DNA of 64,000 bases, taken from positions 8,866,001-8,930,000 of the forward strand of contig CM050666.1 of assembly GCA_027574665.1 (NCBI GenBank), written 5' to 3'. Below, in pieces: positions 32,453-55,800 of this stretch; positions within the stretch are counted from its first letter, which is position 1, and every line of letters starts with the position of its first letter. Origin of the DNA: Rhynochetos jubatus (Eukaryota; Chordata; Aves; Eurypygiformes; Rhynochetidae). The position numbers were made by a program, and so were the translations under genes. The notes beneath the pieces are model-generated. The model was not told the DNA's origin, did no database searches, and saw only the letters and a program-made list of their open reading frames with translations.

Positions 32453-35400
32453 CTAAGCCCTCTCTTCACAGGCAGTGTCCAGGGGTACAGGAGCTGCCTG
32501 GCCCACATCAGCATTAGGTGGGTCGGTGCCATCCAAGCACTCCGCGTCGTATCCTGCTGTGACTTGAGGAGCGTCGGGTGCTGCTTCGGCAGAGCTCCCG
32601 TTTGCATAGTCCGGCCTTTCGAAGAGCAGCAGTAACTCACAGTGCCTGGTCTGAGGGAAGAGATCCACAGCCATCGCTTTCACGGGACGGAAGGAGGCTC
32701 CTCTGACCCTGTTGGAAGGGGCCCGGCAAAGGCTTGATGGGAAAGGGAAGAAGAACTACATTAACGCTATTGTTAGCATACTGTTCCTCACGGCTACTCT
32801 CCAGGGGACGCTTTTTCTCCCCAAGCCTCAGCAACGCGGTGGGGTTATCCGCCACCCCATGTCCTTCCATCAGGACTTGCGCGCAGGGTAACGGTTCCAA
32901 GCTTGCTGTGTAGCAGCTGTTGGCCCTTCCAGGTGAAAGGTGAGCCTCAATGACTATGGCTGAAAGACAGAAATCCCACCTCCCCAAGGAGCGCCCGTTT
33001 CTCCTCTCGCTAAATTTACTTAGCTACCAACGCAAGAATACTCACTCCACAAAGTTACTCATTGCGGCTCTGGGATTGCAGGATACATAGATCAGCTTCT
33101 TCAGGTGTTCAGCTCTTCTAATGGCAAGAATGACCTTGGAATCTAGATGGTGGAAAGCAGACAGGTCTGTATCAGCGCTCTGCGCGCAGCCCTGCAGACC
33201 AATTCCAGGTTCTACTCCTGCCTCAGCAAAGCCGCTGCCACACCCAGTTGCTTCAAGCTACGCCTGAAGCCTCCCACCTAATATATCGCACTGGTGTTCT
33301 CTTCGGTTCACCCCCGGGCACCAGGAAGGGGAGAAGGTCAACTTACGCAGCCCTGCTCGTGGCGGATCTACAATAGTGATCAGATTCTGAGGAGCTAGTG
33401 AGTTAACGAGGGAAGGGACGATGTCTTCGGCCTTCCCACAATGAAACTCGGTATTATTCAGCTCTACAAAAAAATGACAAGATGGTATCAGCGTTCTTTG
33501 CTAGCCAAAGCCTCTCCTGGTGTGCCCAAATGGGGTGTTAAGGTCTGATGCCCTAGAAACTACAAACTGGTTCGTCTGCCCTGAAATCAGCGTCACCTCA
33601 ACAGTCGCTGGTACTGCAGGTAATTTGAGCCACAGTAACTTGAGCCTCTCCGGTTATCTGGACTAAAGCAAAACCCCACAAAAACCAGCTACTGAAGATG
33701 TTTTATTTACGAGGGTAGCTGTGGCATCAGCTTACTTCTGCACCGCAGTGTCTTATTTCTGGAGGAAAACCAAAAGCCAGCCCTCAGTTAACAGGGGAAT
33801 TCATCTCTGGGATTTCGTGGTGTCTGTTTTCAGGAGAGATTCAGTGTTTAAAACGGCCAGGATTTCTATCAACAACATGCAACTCCAAGCTGCTTAGGTC
33901 ACGTGAAGGGGAACTAGCTGCACAGCTCCTGGACCTGCTAACGAAGGTCTCTGCCGCTAGTAACTCACCGTTCATCTGGGCATTGGCTCTGGCATCCTGC
34001 ACTGCCTCCTGGCAGAGTTCAATTCCAATCACTTTCTTCACTTTCTAGAGAGTCAAGGGAAAAAGGTCTGGTATGTAGACGTAAATTTAACCCTTATTCA
34101 CAGCCCCAGCAATTAGCCACCGTGCACGCAGGCTGCCTAGCACCTGGTCTGTGCAGGGAGCCGTGCAAATGAAGAGGCACTCCGGAGACTGAAACTGGGG
34201 GGTGAACACCGTTTACCCCAACTGCGTGTGACAGACTCCAGTTATGCTGATGTCTTTTCTTTTTGGGGGGGCCAGACTTCCTTATACAGTCTAGCGAGGT
34301 CCTCGCTAAAAAACTATATAAGAAAGTCTGGTTATTCGTTAGTCAAGTGGAGAAATTCTAGGAAGTTTTGGCTATCCCACAGAACTACAGCCTCTTTTGA
34401 CTGAATTAGTTTCCAATTAATTTAGGCTGCTCCACACAAGGCTGGCCTTTCAGAATGATGTGGTGAAACAGCTGCAGGCAGTTCAGTTAGAAAGTGGGGA
34501 AAAAAAAATACAGTGGGTTTTGTTTTAAATACAGCAAGTATTTTCTTTCACGGTAAGCACAACTCAAGATCTCATTTGTGAAAAGTAGATCATACCCAGG
34601 CAGAGAAGTTACCCACCTTTGCCAAAGAAATCCCAATAGTTCCGGTACCGCAGCAAACGTCAAGTACAGTGCTCTCGGGGCTCAGCTGCGCCCACTCCCT
34701 AATGGCGGTGTACAAAACCTCGGCAGCTTGCGTGTTTACCTGTGAAATGACGTGTCAGATAGGTCTCCTCCTTCATAAATAACACAGGTGTTTTGATGAG
34801 TCTTAGGAAAGCACATTTTCTTGTTTCTAAGAAACACGTCAACCTCACATGTAAGTTAAAATCACACGTACGTGACCCAGACCAGCCCGTACCGAGGCCA
34901 CCGTTCCATTGCTACAGGCTCCCTCCATTCTCCCTGAGACGTAACGCTTTATCTGTGTTCTACTAAAACCGTGACTTGTTCTATAGGACCTAAAAAGTAC
35001 ATTTTGAAGGTAGAAGGGGCAACAAACAAAATCGTGAAGCAATAAAGGCAAGTCTGCAGTTTCAGAATACGTCCGTGAGTAGTAAAGATTCAAACCCAGG
35101 AGAACGTAGCCATGACAGCGCGCTCGGCAACCTGTGTTTAACCGGGTTTGTAATACTGCTTTCAAGTAAATGCTGTAATTACACACTGTGCTTAAGGAAG
35201 TAGTGTATACTGAGCTTTCTACATCAATGCCTCTAGAGCAAGCAAAGCACGCTGTGTGTGGGGAAGTAGCCTATAATCTACAGCAAATAACAGAAAATAG
35301 AGTTTCGCTTCAATGTATTTATGATGCCAAATGGTAATACACTTCCTTCTACTTCCCACTTTCTGTTTCAATGATACAGGCTACCTGCTGTGGCTTTACA

Positions 35401-38400
35401 GTGTTGGAAGGGAAGGAGCAAGTTTTGGAAAAACAAACAAACATCAGTACTACAGACATACGTGAACTCCATGTTGCATGTCCTGTTCAACAGGACGCAA
35501 TTGATGCTGGACCAGTAGAAGGGAAGAAAAAGTTGCCTTCAGCCAGCCCCCATCAGGTTTACACTCAATCACCTTTTTACATTTTGTGTTTCATCGCACC
35601 AAATATATAAAAGATGAAATCTCCAGGAATACACTGTCTTGTTGCACAGTGTTAGCCAAGCTTAAGAGCATTAATGCAAATCCGGTTAAATCAGCAACTT
35701 CTCATCATCCTTACTTGGAAAAATGCGTGAGGAGAAATCCTAAATTTTAGGCCAAGAAGTTCTTCGTATATGTACTTATCCCCAGCCACGTGCTCCAAGG
35801 GCAAGTCTTCTAGATTGGGGGATTTCCTGGACAGGGGGCAAGGATGGGGAGACAAAATAACAAAGAGAAGACAGACGTGTGTTACAATTTTTACCACACG
35901 TGTAGGTACCTACATACTAGGCACTAATTCATACAGGCCAACGTTTATCCTTTCAGAGACTGTCTTCTCGGCCGCTTTGTTCTTACAGCGCACAAGCGGT
36001 CCACTGACGTAACAGTGGGACTACACTGGCTCTAGACGAGGAGTGTGAGCCTTGTGCTCTGTGGAAGAGGACAGGGAGATGACAAAAATCACATGAAATG
36101 GGGAAGAAAGGAGGCAGAGGTTACTCAGTGCTAATAAATACCCATCTACTGCAGCGAGCACTTGCGCGGCTTGACAGCCAGCAACTAGGAACACGTTCAC
36201 CCACTGCAACTCTACCTGCCTTTATCCGGCGGACTCTGCAGAGGAGAAGGAAGTTTCAGTGGGCTCTTGCGGGAAAGGTAAATGACTTTCGACCGAATCA
36301 GTAACATTGCTGCTACTGTTACTGAATAGACAAAGTGTGGAAGTGCAGCCTGCTTCTCTCTTGCAACACCAAAATCCCCCACAGCAAAGCCAACTCCCTT
36401 ACCTTTGTCCTTCCTCCACGAAGTACAGCGAAGTAACGCCACTGTCCTTTCCCGTCCCTTCCGTGAAGTATTTTGCCAGAGAGATTTTCAGGTTGGCCAG
36501 CTCTTCTTTACTTAATTTCTAAAGGTTTATTTGAAAAAAGGGAAAGGAATCATCTTAGCGACTTCAGGCTGTGATTCAGCGTAAGCCTCCTGTAAGCACG
36601 GTGGTTATTTGCTCATCCCAGGCATCCCATCGGTCTGAGCAGAAGAGCAGTACGCAAGGTAAACTACACCGAGCGACGGTTTCTTCTTTTGCATGCACTG
36701 CTCGTACAATCAAACTGCTGCACTTTTAAAGCCGCGTGTCTGGGCTGCGCGTTACAGATCAACTTAATTACCTGAGGATTAAAATAAACAATTGCCATAA
36801 TGTGGCCGCTGCGGCTGGTACGGACGGTGAGCTGTTTCCAGTGACCTTCGTAGGTTTCTGGGCTGTAAACCGAGTAAGGCGCTGACCTGCAATTTGCAGA
36901 AGCTCCGTTACTTTGCAGAGAACTACTCTTTTGCCTAACATTCAACAGTTCATTGAGACAAAAGCAGCTCAAGATGCAAAGGGATGAAAAATGTTAAGTA
37001 CAAACAGGCTGCATTGATTTGTCAAGAAAAGAATGACTTGCACATCCTAATTAAAGAGACTGATAACTAGCTCTTAACTCCTAATGCAAAATAGCCTGTC
37101 CCTATATCTCACAATCCTCTTGCCCGTTTTAACCCTTCCAAAATTACAGGTAGGATACAGGCAGCGTCTCACCGCATTCAGACAATGGCACAACATTTAC
37201 AATGCCTTCGCTGGCTCCTGTGCCTCATACCAAATTCAAACTTTGCATCTTCGTGATTCCCTGTTTTTTCCATTTCTGAGGGTTTAATTGCTTTTTAAAG
37301 AAAACCACTCCTTGTTCTAAAAAGCATTGCTGCTTGAACAGACAACTTCCATTTTATTCCTTGTTGCAGGATGATTCTTCTCTTCATCCAAGGAAGCAAC
37401 TGACCTTTGTTACACAAATTCCTCTTTTAAAGAGCCTTTTTCTGAGTATTTCGTCACAGTTAGCGGAAGCAGCTCTGCAGTAACAGACACTTTTTACTGC
37501 AGGCTTACACATCTCATTGCTCACAATGCAGCTGTGCTCGGCAGGTAGCTGTCCCTCCACCTGGAACGGCTGAGCAAGAGCAAAGGAAACACACCCAGCG
37601 ACCGAGGCACAAGATGCAAACGTCACAGAACTGCTGCACGTTGAGACCACTGCATCTTAGGTATTAAAGCTCAGAGCAAACACTGAGTGTTTCACAGTAT
37701 TTCATTTTATAGATGTGTTTGAGTAAGACATCAAAACCTTTACGGATAACTCATTTTACTTATGCTCACCTTATGTAGTCTTGGAAAGCTTTTACTACTT
37801 TTTTGGCAATAGCAGGAATGTGAATGGTATCAAATGGCTCCACTACAGCACATGTACCACCCTTATATTTGCCAAGACGACAACCCACTGTTTTGTCTTC
37901 TTGATTTACACCAATCCCAATCAAGAACTCACATTTGTTGCGATATTCAGTCTAGATTTAAAATAAAGTTATGTAAGATATTTACACAGCACTTATTTGT
38001 ACATGCCAAGTTCCTCCTGAAACAACCCTCCTATGGCCAAACGTACTTGCAAATCACAGGACGTTTAATTCACATGGAAGACATTGATGGGTTTTGATAC
38101 ATGAGAACTACCAGCAGTAAAGTATTAGTAAGTCTTGTTATTTAAAGAGCATAATATTGCCTCTGGGAAAAATGTCTGTGGTAGCCTACAACGCAACCTT
38201 GTAAGGACAGCAGATTCATTTAAAGGTAGAATATCCAGTTAATTCTAACTATTCTTCTGCTTCCTGTAAACATTTCCACACTGTAGTTACATGAAAGGCA
38301 ACAACGTCTAAAATGCATCATTCATTACAAGAAGTCGTCAAGTACTCGGTTTATCCACTGTCTCTTAAGACCAAATAACTAATTTAGCCCCAAACTCATC

Positions 38401-39851
38401 AGCCCCGCTCCGCACAGCACCAGGATTACACTACCTGTAATGGTGATGCTTCCACTCCCTCTACTGGGCAACACAATTTATTATACTTCTGCTTCTGCAG
38501 GAACAACCAAGGTAACAAAGCTCTGTTGTTGTTTCCTATTTCCCTGCCCAAAACAGAAACAAAAATGTAAACCACAGTTAGAAAAACAGAGGTTAACAGT
38601 CACACGGGGATTTTTTTTTTTTGCATAGGGAATAAAAAGGTATCAGATTATCAAATGAAGAATACTTTTTCCCGAATTTTTAACAGGCAACCCACCCCCA
38701 AACTTTGTAAGAGCTGTAACCTGAAAAGTTAAGCTAAATGGATTTATAAAGGTACCTACTAGATTCATCAACGTACCCACGCATGAAAAGAATGCCAATT
38801 TTATCTATGTAAGCGAGTAAGGCAAGAGACAGGAGTGGTACTTTCACCTACAAAGAACTGTCGTAAAGATTTTAGGGGATTTTTAAGAGAAAATCCTAAC
38901 AGTAATTTACCAACTCTGCAGATCCATTACCTCTTATGCCATTTGGCAGTGCCAATTTTTTCTGAGCTTTAAGGACACCTGCATCCTTTGGCTTAGGCCT
39001 ATGGAACAATGGACCTTAAAACAATGCCCCTTCAGTTACCAATCCTTCGAGGCTGACCAAGGACAGCAACAGCGTTTTGTCAGCTGGAAGTGTTGGAGTC
39101 CTAGCAACGCAGATCATCTTTTATTTGCCAGGGGATCTGGGCTCTGACCTACCTCTAACTTACTTTATTTTAGAGATAGCCATTTGTGCAAATTGAGCTA
39201 TATCCCTTGTAAACATCACAGTAGCTTTACAAACAGGAATTACTTTGTCAGCTTCTGCAGCACTTGTTCACATTCCTCCTTCTTTCTGGCCAGCTGCTCT
39301 TCGTAGGGCACATTCCACAGTGGGGTCACCACATCGGCTATCTGCTTGCTCAGGGGCTCCTCTCCGCTGGCTTTGGAGGGAGCCGGCCGCTTTGCCTCTC
39401 CCTGCTCCGTCTCCTCTTCCCTCTTCCTCTTTTTTGCGATGGGGTCGGCTTTCGGCTTGGCAAGCCTCACGCTCAGGTGGCGGCTCTTCCACAGAACCCC
39501 GTGGAGGACCTTCATGGCCTTGTCCCTCTCCTCTTCGCTCTTAAACGTCACGAACGCGAACGTCTGCTTCCCAAAAAGTTTTATCTTATGAGGACTGAGT
39601 CCGTACTTGGCCAGGAACTTTTTCACGTCGTTAAACCCGATGTATTTGGGAAGGTTTTGTATTTCTACTTTATAGATCTCGGAGGTAAACAAGTCTCCCT
39701 TAATGTATCCGTACACGTCGGGGCCGGCTGCGGGGCTCTCCGCCGGGTCACCCCCACCTCCGCCGGCCTTGCTCTCCACCTCAGCCCCATCTTCAGCCGG
39801 CACAGCAGCCACGACGTGGCCGGGGTCGCCGCGGCCGCCCCCCTCCGCCAT
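32453..39851 (-). CDS. TRMT2A: TRMT2A, tRNA (uracil-5-)-methyltransferase A
   Basis: TRMT2A is an S-adenosylmethionine-dependent enzyme making m5U54 in cytosolic tRNA. Exons, 5' to 3': 39851-39244, 38543-38435, 37951-37770, 36886-36772, 36518-36403, 35826-35715, 34739-34617, 34044-33969, 33463-33347, 33142-33046, 32732-32453. All introns are GT-AG and phases close, giving 644 aa (human 625). An RRM lies near residues 57-131 ([15 protein letters not shown]), then a basic linker with KKRKREEE. The TrmA-type catalytic half has the SAM loop [11 protein letters not shown] (440-450), DPPRAG (513-518), nucleophile Cys541 in YVSCNP and general base Glu584 in [10 protein letters not shown]. The ATG context is AGCATGG. 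The C-terminal tail after the enzyme fold is acidic and probably disordered. Confidence 0.97.
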
Positions 39852-40170
39852 GCTCCCACCAGCCTCCCCTCAGGCCGGACACCAGGTCAACCCCAGCCCA
39901 GCGCGTGGCTTTCTGACCCCGCGCACACCTCGCGCTTCCCGGGGCCGGGCCCCTGGGGGCGGGGCCGTGGCGTCACCGTCACGAAAGGAATCGGGGGGGG
40001 AGAAGCGATTATTCGTTTTAACGTCTGCCCCTCACCGCTGCCGCTCCTCGCGCGCGGGGCCAGCCGCACCGCTTCAAACCAGCGGGAACAGCGGCCAAAA
40101 CTCTGCCGCGCCCGTCACGCGCGTGGGCGCCATCTTGGGCGCGGGGGGAGGCGCCGCCATGCCGCGAGGG

Positions 40171-40365
40171 CCGATGGGAAACTCCCCGGGAACCGCGCGA
40201 GATAAAAACCCTTTGCCTGGGGCAGCGCGGGCCCGGGCCGGGGCCCGGGATCGGTACCGGGGTCGGTGTCGGCGCGGCGGGCGCTCTGTCCGCGCCGGGA
40301 CTCGTCGCTGCGGCGGGGGCGGGGCGGGAGCGCGGGGCTGAGGGCGAGCGGCCGTTTCCCATCGG
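40171..40365. repeat. Perfect 12-bp inverted repeat in bidirectional promoter
   Basis: CCGATGGGAAAC at 40171-40182 is the exact reverse complement of GTTTCCCATCGG at 40354-40365, with 171 bases between. G/C-rich bases flank both arms. Two copies of one factor site in opposite orientation, one facing each gene, is a plausible reading. Confidence 0.6.
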
Positions 40366-40475
40366 GCCGTGCGGCGGCGCGGGCTGCGGGAATGAGGTAA
40401 AGGCGGGAGGGGCGGGGGCGCGCGGCAGGAAGCTCGGCGGGCAGGCGGCAGCGGCGAGCGCGGCGAGCCGGGCCC

Positions 40476-49289
<8,814 letters not shown>

Positions 49290-49890
49290 ATCATCCTGGG
49301 CCTTGCTGTTTTTCCTTTACTTTTATCTTTCTTTCTTTTTCCTTTTTTTTTTATTTTTACAAGGGACTTTATAAGGAACTGAATTCAACATTCAGGTTGT
49401 TTTTTCTAAGCTTTTGCCCTTTTGAAGATGTCTTCAGAAAATCCATTCCCCAGTCATGAAAATGTACTGTGCTAACTTTCTTTTCCATAGTGGAAACACT
49501 TATTTATAGTCATCCAAAAGAGTGAATAAAACAAACTTGAAAACGGCATCAGAGGACAGAACTGAGTTTTCTATATGCTTTAAAGGCTTATGAATACACG
49601 TGTTTCATTGGGTGTTGAGATACATATCATCATACCTGTGGATTGACTAGGTTAACAGATTCTTACCAACAGGGAAGATTAAGATTACATACGTGTTTCT
49701 TGCGCGGCTTTTAGAACGGTAATATAAATGACCTTTCATGCTTCTGCTGCATGTTGCCGAGCAGGGAACGTGCCTGTGAGCCTTGAAATGCAGCAGACTT
49801 CTGAAATCAGGCGATAGAGCATTCCTGGCACACTGTTAATGATGTTCCATTGGACAGTGACAATAAAGGTGGGAGAGAAAATGTATTACC
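49290..49890 (+). other. RANBP1: RANBP1 3' UTR with alternative poly(A) signals
   Basis: AATAAA occurs at 49525-49530 and 49862-49867; the second is followed by GTGGGAG. Either gives a 3' UTR of about 250-600 bases. More hexamers lie near 50391, 50408 and 50599, so longer forms are possible. Confidence 0.6.
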
Positions 49891-52800
49891 TGAGTCCTGA
49901 GAAGTATTTTCCTCTTAGAAAACAAAAATCTTTGCACACCCCCCTCCAAATTTGTTAGTATTACAAATGCTTGACTTGGTACAAAGTTGTTGCTGTGGTC
50001 CCAGATGTTCTATGATGTGCCACATGCTGACTGAAGGCAGCAGCAGCCTCTTACACGAAGCTGTATACAAAGGCATCTTGACTGTTCGAGTACCTTACGA
50101 TGAGATTCTCCATGTCAGCATACCACAGAAGTTGTAGTCTGTAAGCTTTTCTTCAGGGATTTGGAGCTTCTTTTGTTTTGACGCACTGGCAGGATTCTGA
50201 ACTTCTGAGATGCATGGTGGGAGGCTGTCCCTCTCGGAGAGAGGCGGTCTGATGTTCACTTTGAAACAGTTAATTATGTTGTAAACACTCGAGGGGCACT
50301 CTCCTTGCCAGAATGGGCAAATGGATCAAATCTCTTCCCTGCACATGTTTTCTGTTTATCTGGTTTCAAGCTAGTGCTAGCGAGTAGGAAAATAAACTAG
50401 AGTGAGCAATAAAATCAACACAATTTTGTAAGTCTGATAATCAGTTGAATTTTGTTGTTAACCACTAATATGAAAGTAGTGTTATGATAGCAATAGAATT
50501 CTGTAATACTGGTTCCAAAATGATTATGAAAACTGGATAAAACTTGCTGAGCTTTTAACACTGTAGTTACTGTTGGGCAGCAAGACCTTTTTATCTTAAT
50601 AAAGAGGTTTTCCAAGTAGGTCAGGCTCTGCAGTCTACCTGAGGAAAAGATATGGTTTAGAATCTTATCTTTTTACTTAGCACTGCCTTTTGATGCTACA
50701 ACGACCTAGTCTGAAATGTGGAACTGTAATTGAGGTACTGACTTCATTCCAACAAAGTAATTCCTTTGGTGTTCATGTTCCCCTTAAAGTACAGCAGATA
50801 CCAAGAGTCTGTTAATTAACAAAGATGGTTGAAAGGCAAAATAAAATGCTCTTTAGTGTTTCTGGTTTGGAAATAACAAGACAAAGCTATTCTGAAGTAC
50901 TTAACATTTGAATGTAAAAGTCAAATCTTTATCCGTGAGTCACTGTAAATTCTCTGATCTGATAATGTTGAACAGTGTGTCTAAATTGATAGAAATGACA
51001 TTTAAAATTTTCAAAATAAATTTAAATTTTCATTTAAAGGATTTGCTTTTTATTTAAAGAACTCTTACTGGGAATGCATTTTTTAGCCTGCAGGGGCAAA
51101 GTGATGGAGGCGGCAAAACGGGTGAGTTCGATTGCACTGTCAAACATTGTACAGAGGAGGGGAGGAAATGAGTGACTTCATTTGTCTTAATCTTGATGCC
51201 TCCTGCTTAACTTTATTACCCTCTTTTCTTCCCGTCCAACTTATTCATGCATGCTTAAATGTCAAGACGTTTCCATTCCTGTTTAGGTTAACTGATCCAT
51301 GTTTATAGTTCACGGGTTACAGCCACCCTTAATGCGAGTCTGCAATCTCAGCCAAGTTATGACGGACCACTGATAATTTCTCTGGATAGCATTTGGCTGA
51401 AGAATGTCTGGGTCTTCTAAAGTAAAGGATGGTTAGTCAATGTTCTGGTCACTTTAGAAGCCACAGGTGTGCTTTTCTGCAAGTTGACAAGCAGTAAGTA
51501 TTTTTAAAATTGATCTCTCTGAAATAAGGCTTTTTTTTGTGCAAGCCATTCTAATGATGAACTTTCCTGTGTGTAACATAGCCTACTGAGAGATGCCCTC
51601 AAAATGTTTTATGTCTTTATAGCTTACCGTATACCGAGCGTGCTAGAGTTGTAGCTGATGTTGTGTCTTGTCCTGCCCAGGTATTCATGCTTTCCCACCA
51701 TCTTCGCTGTTAACAGCGTTATTGAGGTGATAGAAGCTGACCTGTCTTACCGGGCAATAGAGAATCTTAGCTCAAAAATTACAGTAGTGCTTTGACAAAA
51801 AGGTAGGCTTGTGCAAAAGTTTCTTTCTGAATTTGTGGGCAACTACTAAAATACGTCATCTGCCTTGTGGTTGTTGCTGACGTGGCAATAACTGCAGTGT
51901 GATTTAAATGTCTGAACACGTTTGACGGGATTGTCATAGTGAAAATTGATCACGTAGAAAGTGTTCTAATGTGGTGTTCAGGCACAGCACAGAAATTCAC
52001 TGCATCTTTAATTTCTGCACTTTCAAGACTTATTTTGTCTCTAGGATTCTAGAGAGAAATTGGATTCTAGTCTCGTTAACAGCTGCAGTTGGATAGTGGC
52101 TACTTTCTACTCCCCGTGAGGCAGGGTAACAGCGTGTTTAAATGTAGACTAAAACAATGGGGAATATAATTTTGTTAATGCAGCTGGCTAGAGAATGAAG
52201 TCCTTTTTTAAGCACTTCTAACTTCAATAACAGCATTACTAGGAATAAGGCTGAATATTACACGTGGAATAAGTGAAGATTTTTAAGAGGTTTTAATCTG
52301 TTTTGGGTAGAAAGGCAAATGACAATAGAATTAAAGCATCATCGTATTCTGAAGTCTGCAATTTGTACAAATTCTGCTTGCTTCCAGTGCAGAAAGATGC
52401 TATGTAGCCAGGCTTAATCCAGCCTTTGTTGGTACTGAAGGTTTTGTGTGCATAAAACAGGATGGGTGAGCACACCTAAATGGTGAATTCAACTTAGAGA
52501 GGGTTTAATTTTGGTGAGCATCAAAATAGCATCTTCTTAACAGATAGTTAAGGTCCTCAAAAAGTAGACTTAAGGGGGTTTTTTATTATAAAAATTAATT
52601 CAGAACAGTTCTAAGTACCATGTTAATTATTCTGAAGACTACACTAATAGGCTTGGGTTTTTTTAATTCCAGGTATAAGGTGGTATTAGTGATACTAAAT
52701 GTCTCATTCACAAATCGGAAACACCCCAATCTGCTGTATTTTAACACTGCAAATGATTTTTTTTTTCCCTATAGAATAAGGTAGCTTGTATCAATCACAG

Positions 52801-55800
52801 GTCCTCTGTGATACCAAAACTCAGAAAATTAAGATTCTTCTCAACACTATGCAGACATGAGAGTGCTGTGAATCTTTATTTTTGATGCAACATGCTTAAG
52901 AAATACCTGTATAGAAAGGGGCAAAAATACTGAGTCTGAATAGTTCTTTTAATTTTGTCGCTAAATATCTTGGAATAATACTTGTTTAATTTAAAAATTT
53001 GAAGGATTTAACTGACAAATGAGGGATCATGGAAAGAACTGCAATAGGGCTGTGCACGAGAGGAGGAGGGGTGAGGGGGGCACGTATACCATCGCCGCTC
53101 TCACTGGGCATCCTGTGGGGAGGTGTTTGGACCAGCTGTACCGTAGGAGTATGGATTTCCCCATTAGCCTGTTGGGTGCAGAAGGTGGATGCTGTGCTTT
53201 ATGCCTAATGACGAGCCATGCTGAACTCTGACTTGCCACAACAAAAATGCCGTGCCTTACGCTGCTTCATTTCTCAGTGTAGCGCCCTGAATAACTTAAA
53301 GAAAAGCTTGAATGTTGCTAGAAACTTTTCTCTAAAGAAAAGACTAGCTGAGGCAGAAGGCTCAACTCGATACCTTATTAATACTGAATTGCAACTGTTT
53401 GTGTAGAAATGGGGACTGTGGGAACTACCATTCTGGTTTTGATCTGTACAGATCGCCACCAGCTCTTGACGCGGAGTACTTAAAGGTGGTGTGGTTACTG
53501 AAACCCAACCCTCTCACCAATTAAGTCTCTGTAGCCTCTTCACTTACGCCCTTCTGTTCCCAGTACAACTACCTGTTCTGGCTGGTCCAGCTTGCTTCTA
53601 GCAGGCTGTATTTTTGAAATTGTCTGTGGCAAGCTAATGTCTTAATTTTGATTAGCCAAACTAATTTGAAAGTGTTCTTAAATTGCTGATGCTTATGCTA
53701 GTTTAGTGAAATGAGGTGTGTATAAAGTGCTTTTTTCTAATTTTTGCTATTATAATGGTTTATTTAGGATTTACTCTAAAGGTCTTCCTATTATATTTAA
53801 CTAGAATTACACTTTAAAATAGAAATAAGAGGAATTACCAGTCTCATTAACCTTAACTAAATCTCTGACAACCTATCATTTTCAGGAGATAATGAAAACT
53901 AACTGCAACAGATCACAATTATTTTGCTTGGTGAAGAGAAGTTTGGAGTAATCAGCTGTAGAGTGGATTGTACATGTAAGTGATTACTCAGACTGTAGTT
54001 CATGTGAAAACAGGGTGCTCTGAAATAAGCAGCTTGCGCACTTACAAGGAAGTAATTCTTAAAGCTATGAGAACTGACAAGCACAGGAGCATGAAACCCT
54101 CCTTGTATTTAAGAGTTGGATAGTTATTAGTATCTACAGCTATGCATCAGATTGACAACTGGTGTATTTTTCCAATGAGCAGATTTAAGTATGGAGTATC
54201 TTCTGTCACATTAGACATTAACCACTGGATTAAGACCTGTTCTGATTTGAAAGGCTTGTTTGTATAACTAGGTTGCTATAGTCTCCTAGTGAAAATGCAG
54301 CCTACATTGGATCCATAAATAAGTTATATTTCTAGAAATACTTTTTTGAAGTACTACTGAGTGAAGCTGGGGTTGGAGAGGTATAGTTTGTTACTGCTTT
54401 TAACCAATATAATGCCAAATGTTTTAAGTACAAGCAACGTGCTAGCACAGTTCTGGATTAGATGTCACGTACAGCAAACTGTTTTGTGGAAGGTGTCTGA
54501 CTACTGTGAGTATTTCGTGAACTTTAGCCTTGAGCTTCTTTTCAACTTTCAGGCTAGAGAAGTTCAGCTCTTTGTTGTTGTTTATCAGTCCTGACTCTTC
54601 AAATTTACATCAGCTGGTTCACTGTATTAACTTGTATCAAGATGTGCAATTTACTTGTGAATTAACAGAGAAGCTGGTGGTGTCACAAGCTCTTGCCTAT
54701 TCATGTTATGCTGGCTGTCCTCATGTAGAGGGGCTGTAAGTGTACCGTTTTCGAAGGCTGGTTTTCCACAAAAGCAATTATAGCTATGTAAACATCAACA
54801 AAGATGGATTGGGCACTAAAATGACTGTGTATTTTGCATTCTTTGGAGGGTATTTATCAAGATTATTCTACTAGGCATAACTGAAGTTACATGTAAGTAG
54901 TGCTTATCAGTTTTAATGCTGGTACATGAACCACTGTTGGCTTTCTGAGTTGCAGCAGCATTTAGAGTGATATTGCATCCCAGTGAAGGAGAATTACACT
55001 TTATTTAAACAGGGCGGTTGGTGAATCTTCAAAACTTTTCAGAGGCCTACTTTATTCTAATGTAAGTAGTTCCTTGAGGGGGTGGTTTAGGAATCAGCCT
55101 GTAAAGAATGTAATCAAAGTCTCATAAATGCAACTTGTCATACCCCATCACTGCAGTTAGGAAAGTTGTGTTACATGAGAGCTGTTCTGAGCAAATGCTG
55201 TTCCCTGGAAAATACCCATTGGAAGAGTCTAGAAGATTATGTGGGAGATCTGTTTAGGCAACTGAAAAGTCATTGTTAGGCAGTAATTTCTTGATCTATC
55301 TAGTAATAAGTAAACTCGAACAACTACATGAAGATTGTCAAATTAAAGTTCTGAGGAGTAGTTTAACAGGCCTGGCTGGTTCCCAGGGCTGCCTAGCCAT
55401 GCTTGGACTTTCTGCCAGCAGCGTGCTCTGCAGGATGATCCGGTGTCCTCTGTACTGAGCACTGCGAGTGTGAGGAAAAACCCGCTTGTACTTAACACCT
55501 AATTGCGGATCCTTCAGGGTCCTGCCAGTGACCTGAACAGTGCGCCGGACACTGGTGCTACACGTTTATTGTAGTAAGCAAATCCAGTAAGAAAAGTAGA
55601 ATTATTTATTCTCAGAGTAGTTGAGGTGTGGAGATGTGCCTCTTCTGTTGCTATGAAAGGTACAGTTCTGACACAACACGCTCGCACTGTTACCTTTAGC
55701 ATCCCTCTCTGAGTGTTGTGTGACCTGGAGATTGAAGAAAGCCTGCAGAGTTGCTCGTGGCTGAGTACCTCTTCAGAAGGTAGCGGCTGGACAGATTGGC

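Noticed and set aside
39264-40205. 313-codon plus-strand open frame antisense to TRMT2A exon 1
   Set aside because: It is the antisense shadow of a GC-rich coding exon plus CpG island; the sense strand is clearly TRMT2A with an RRM.
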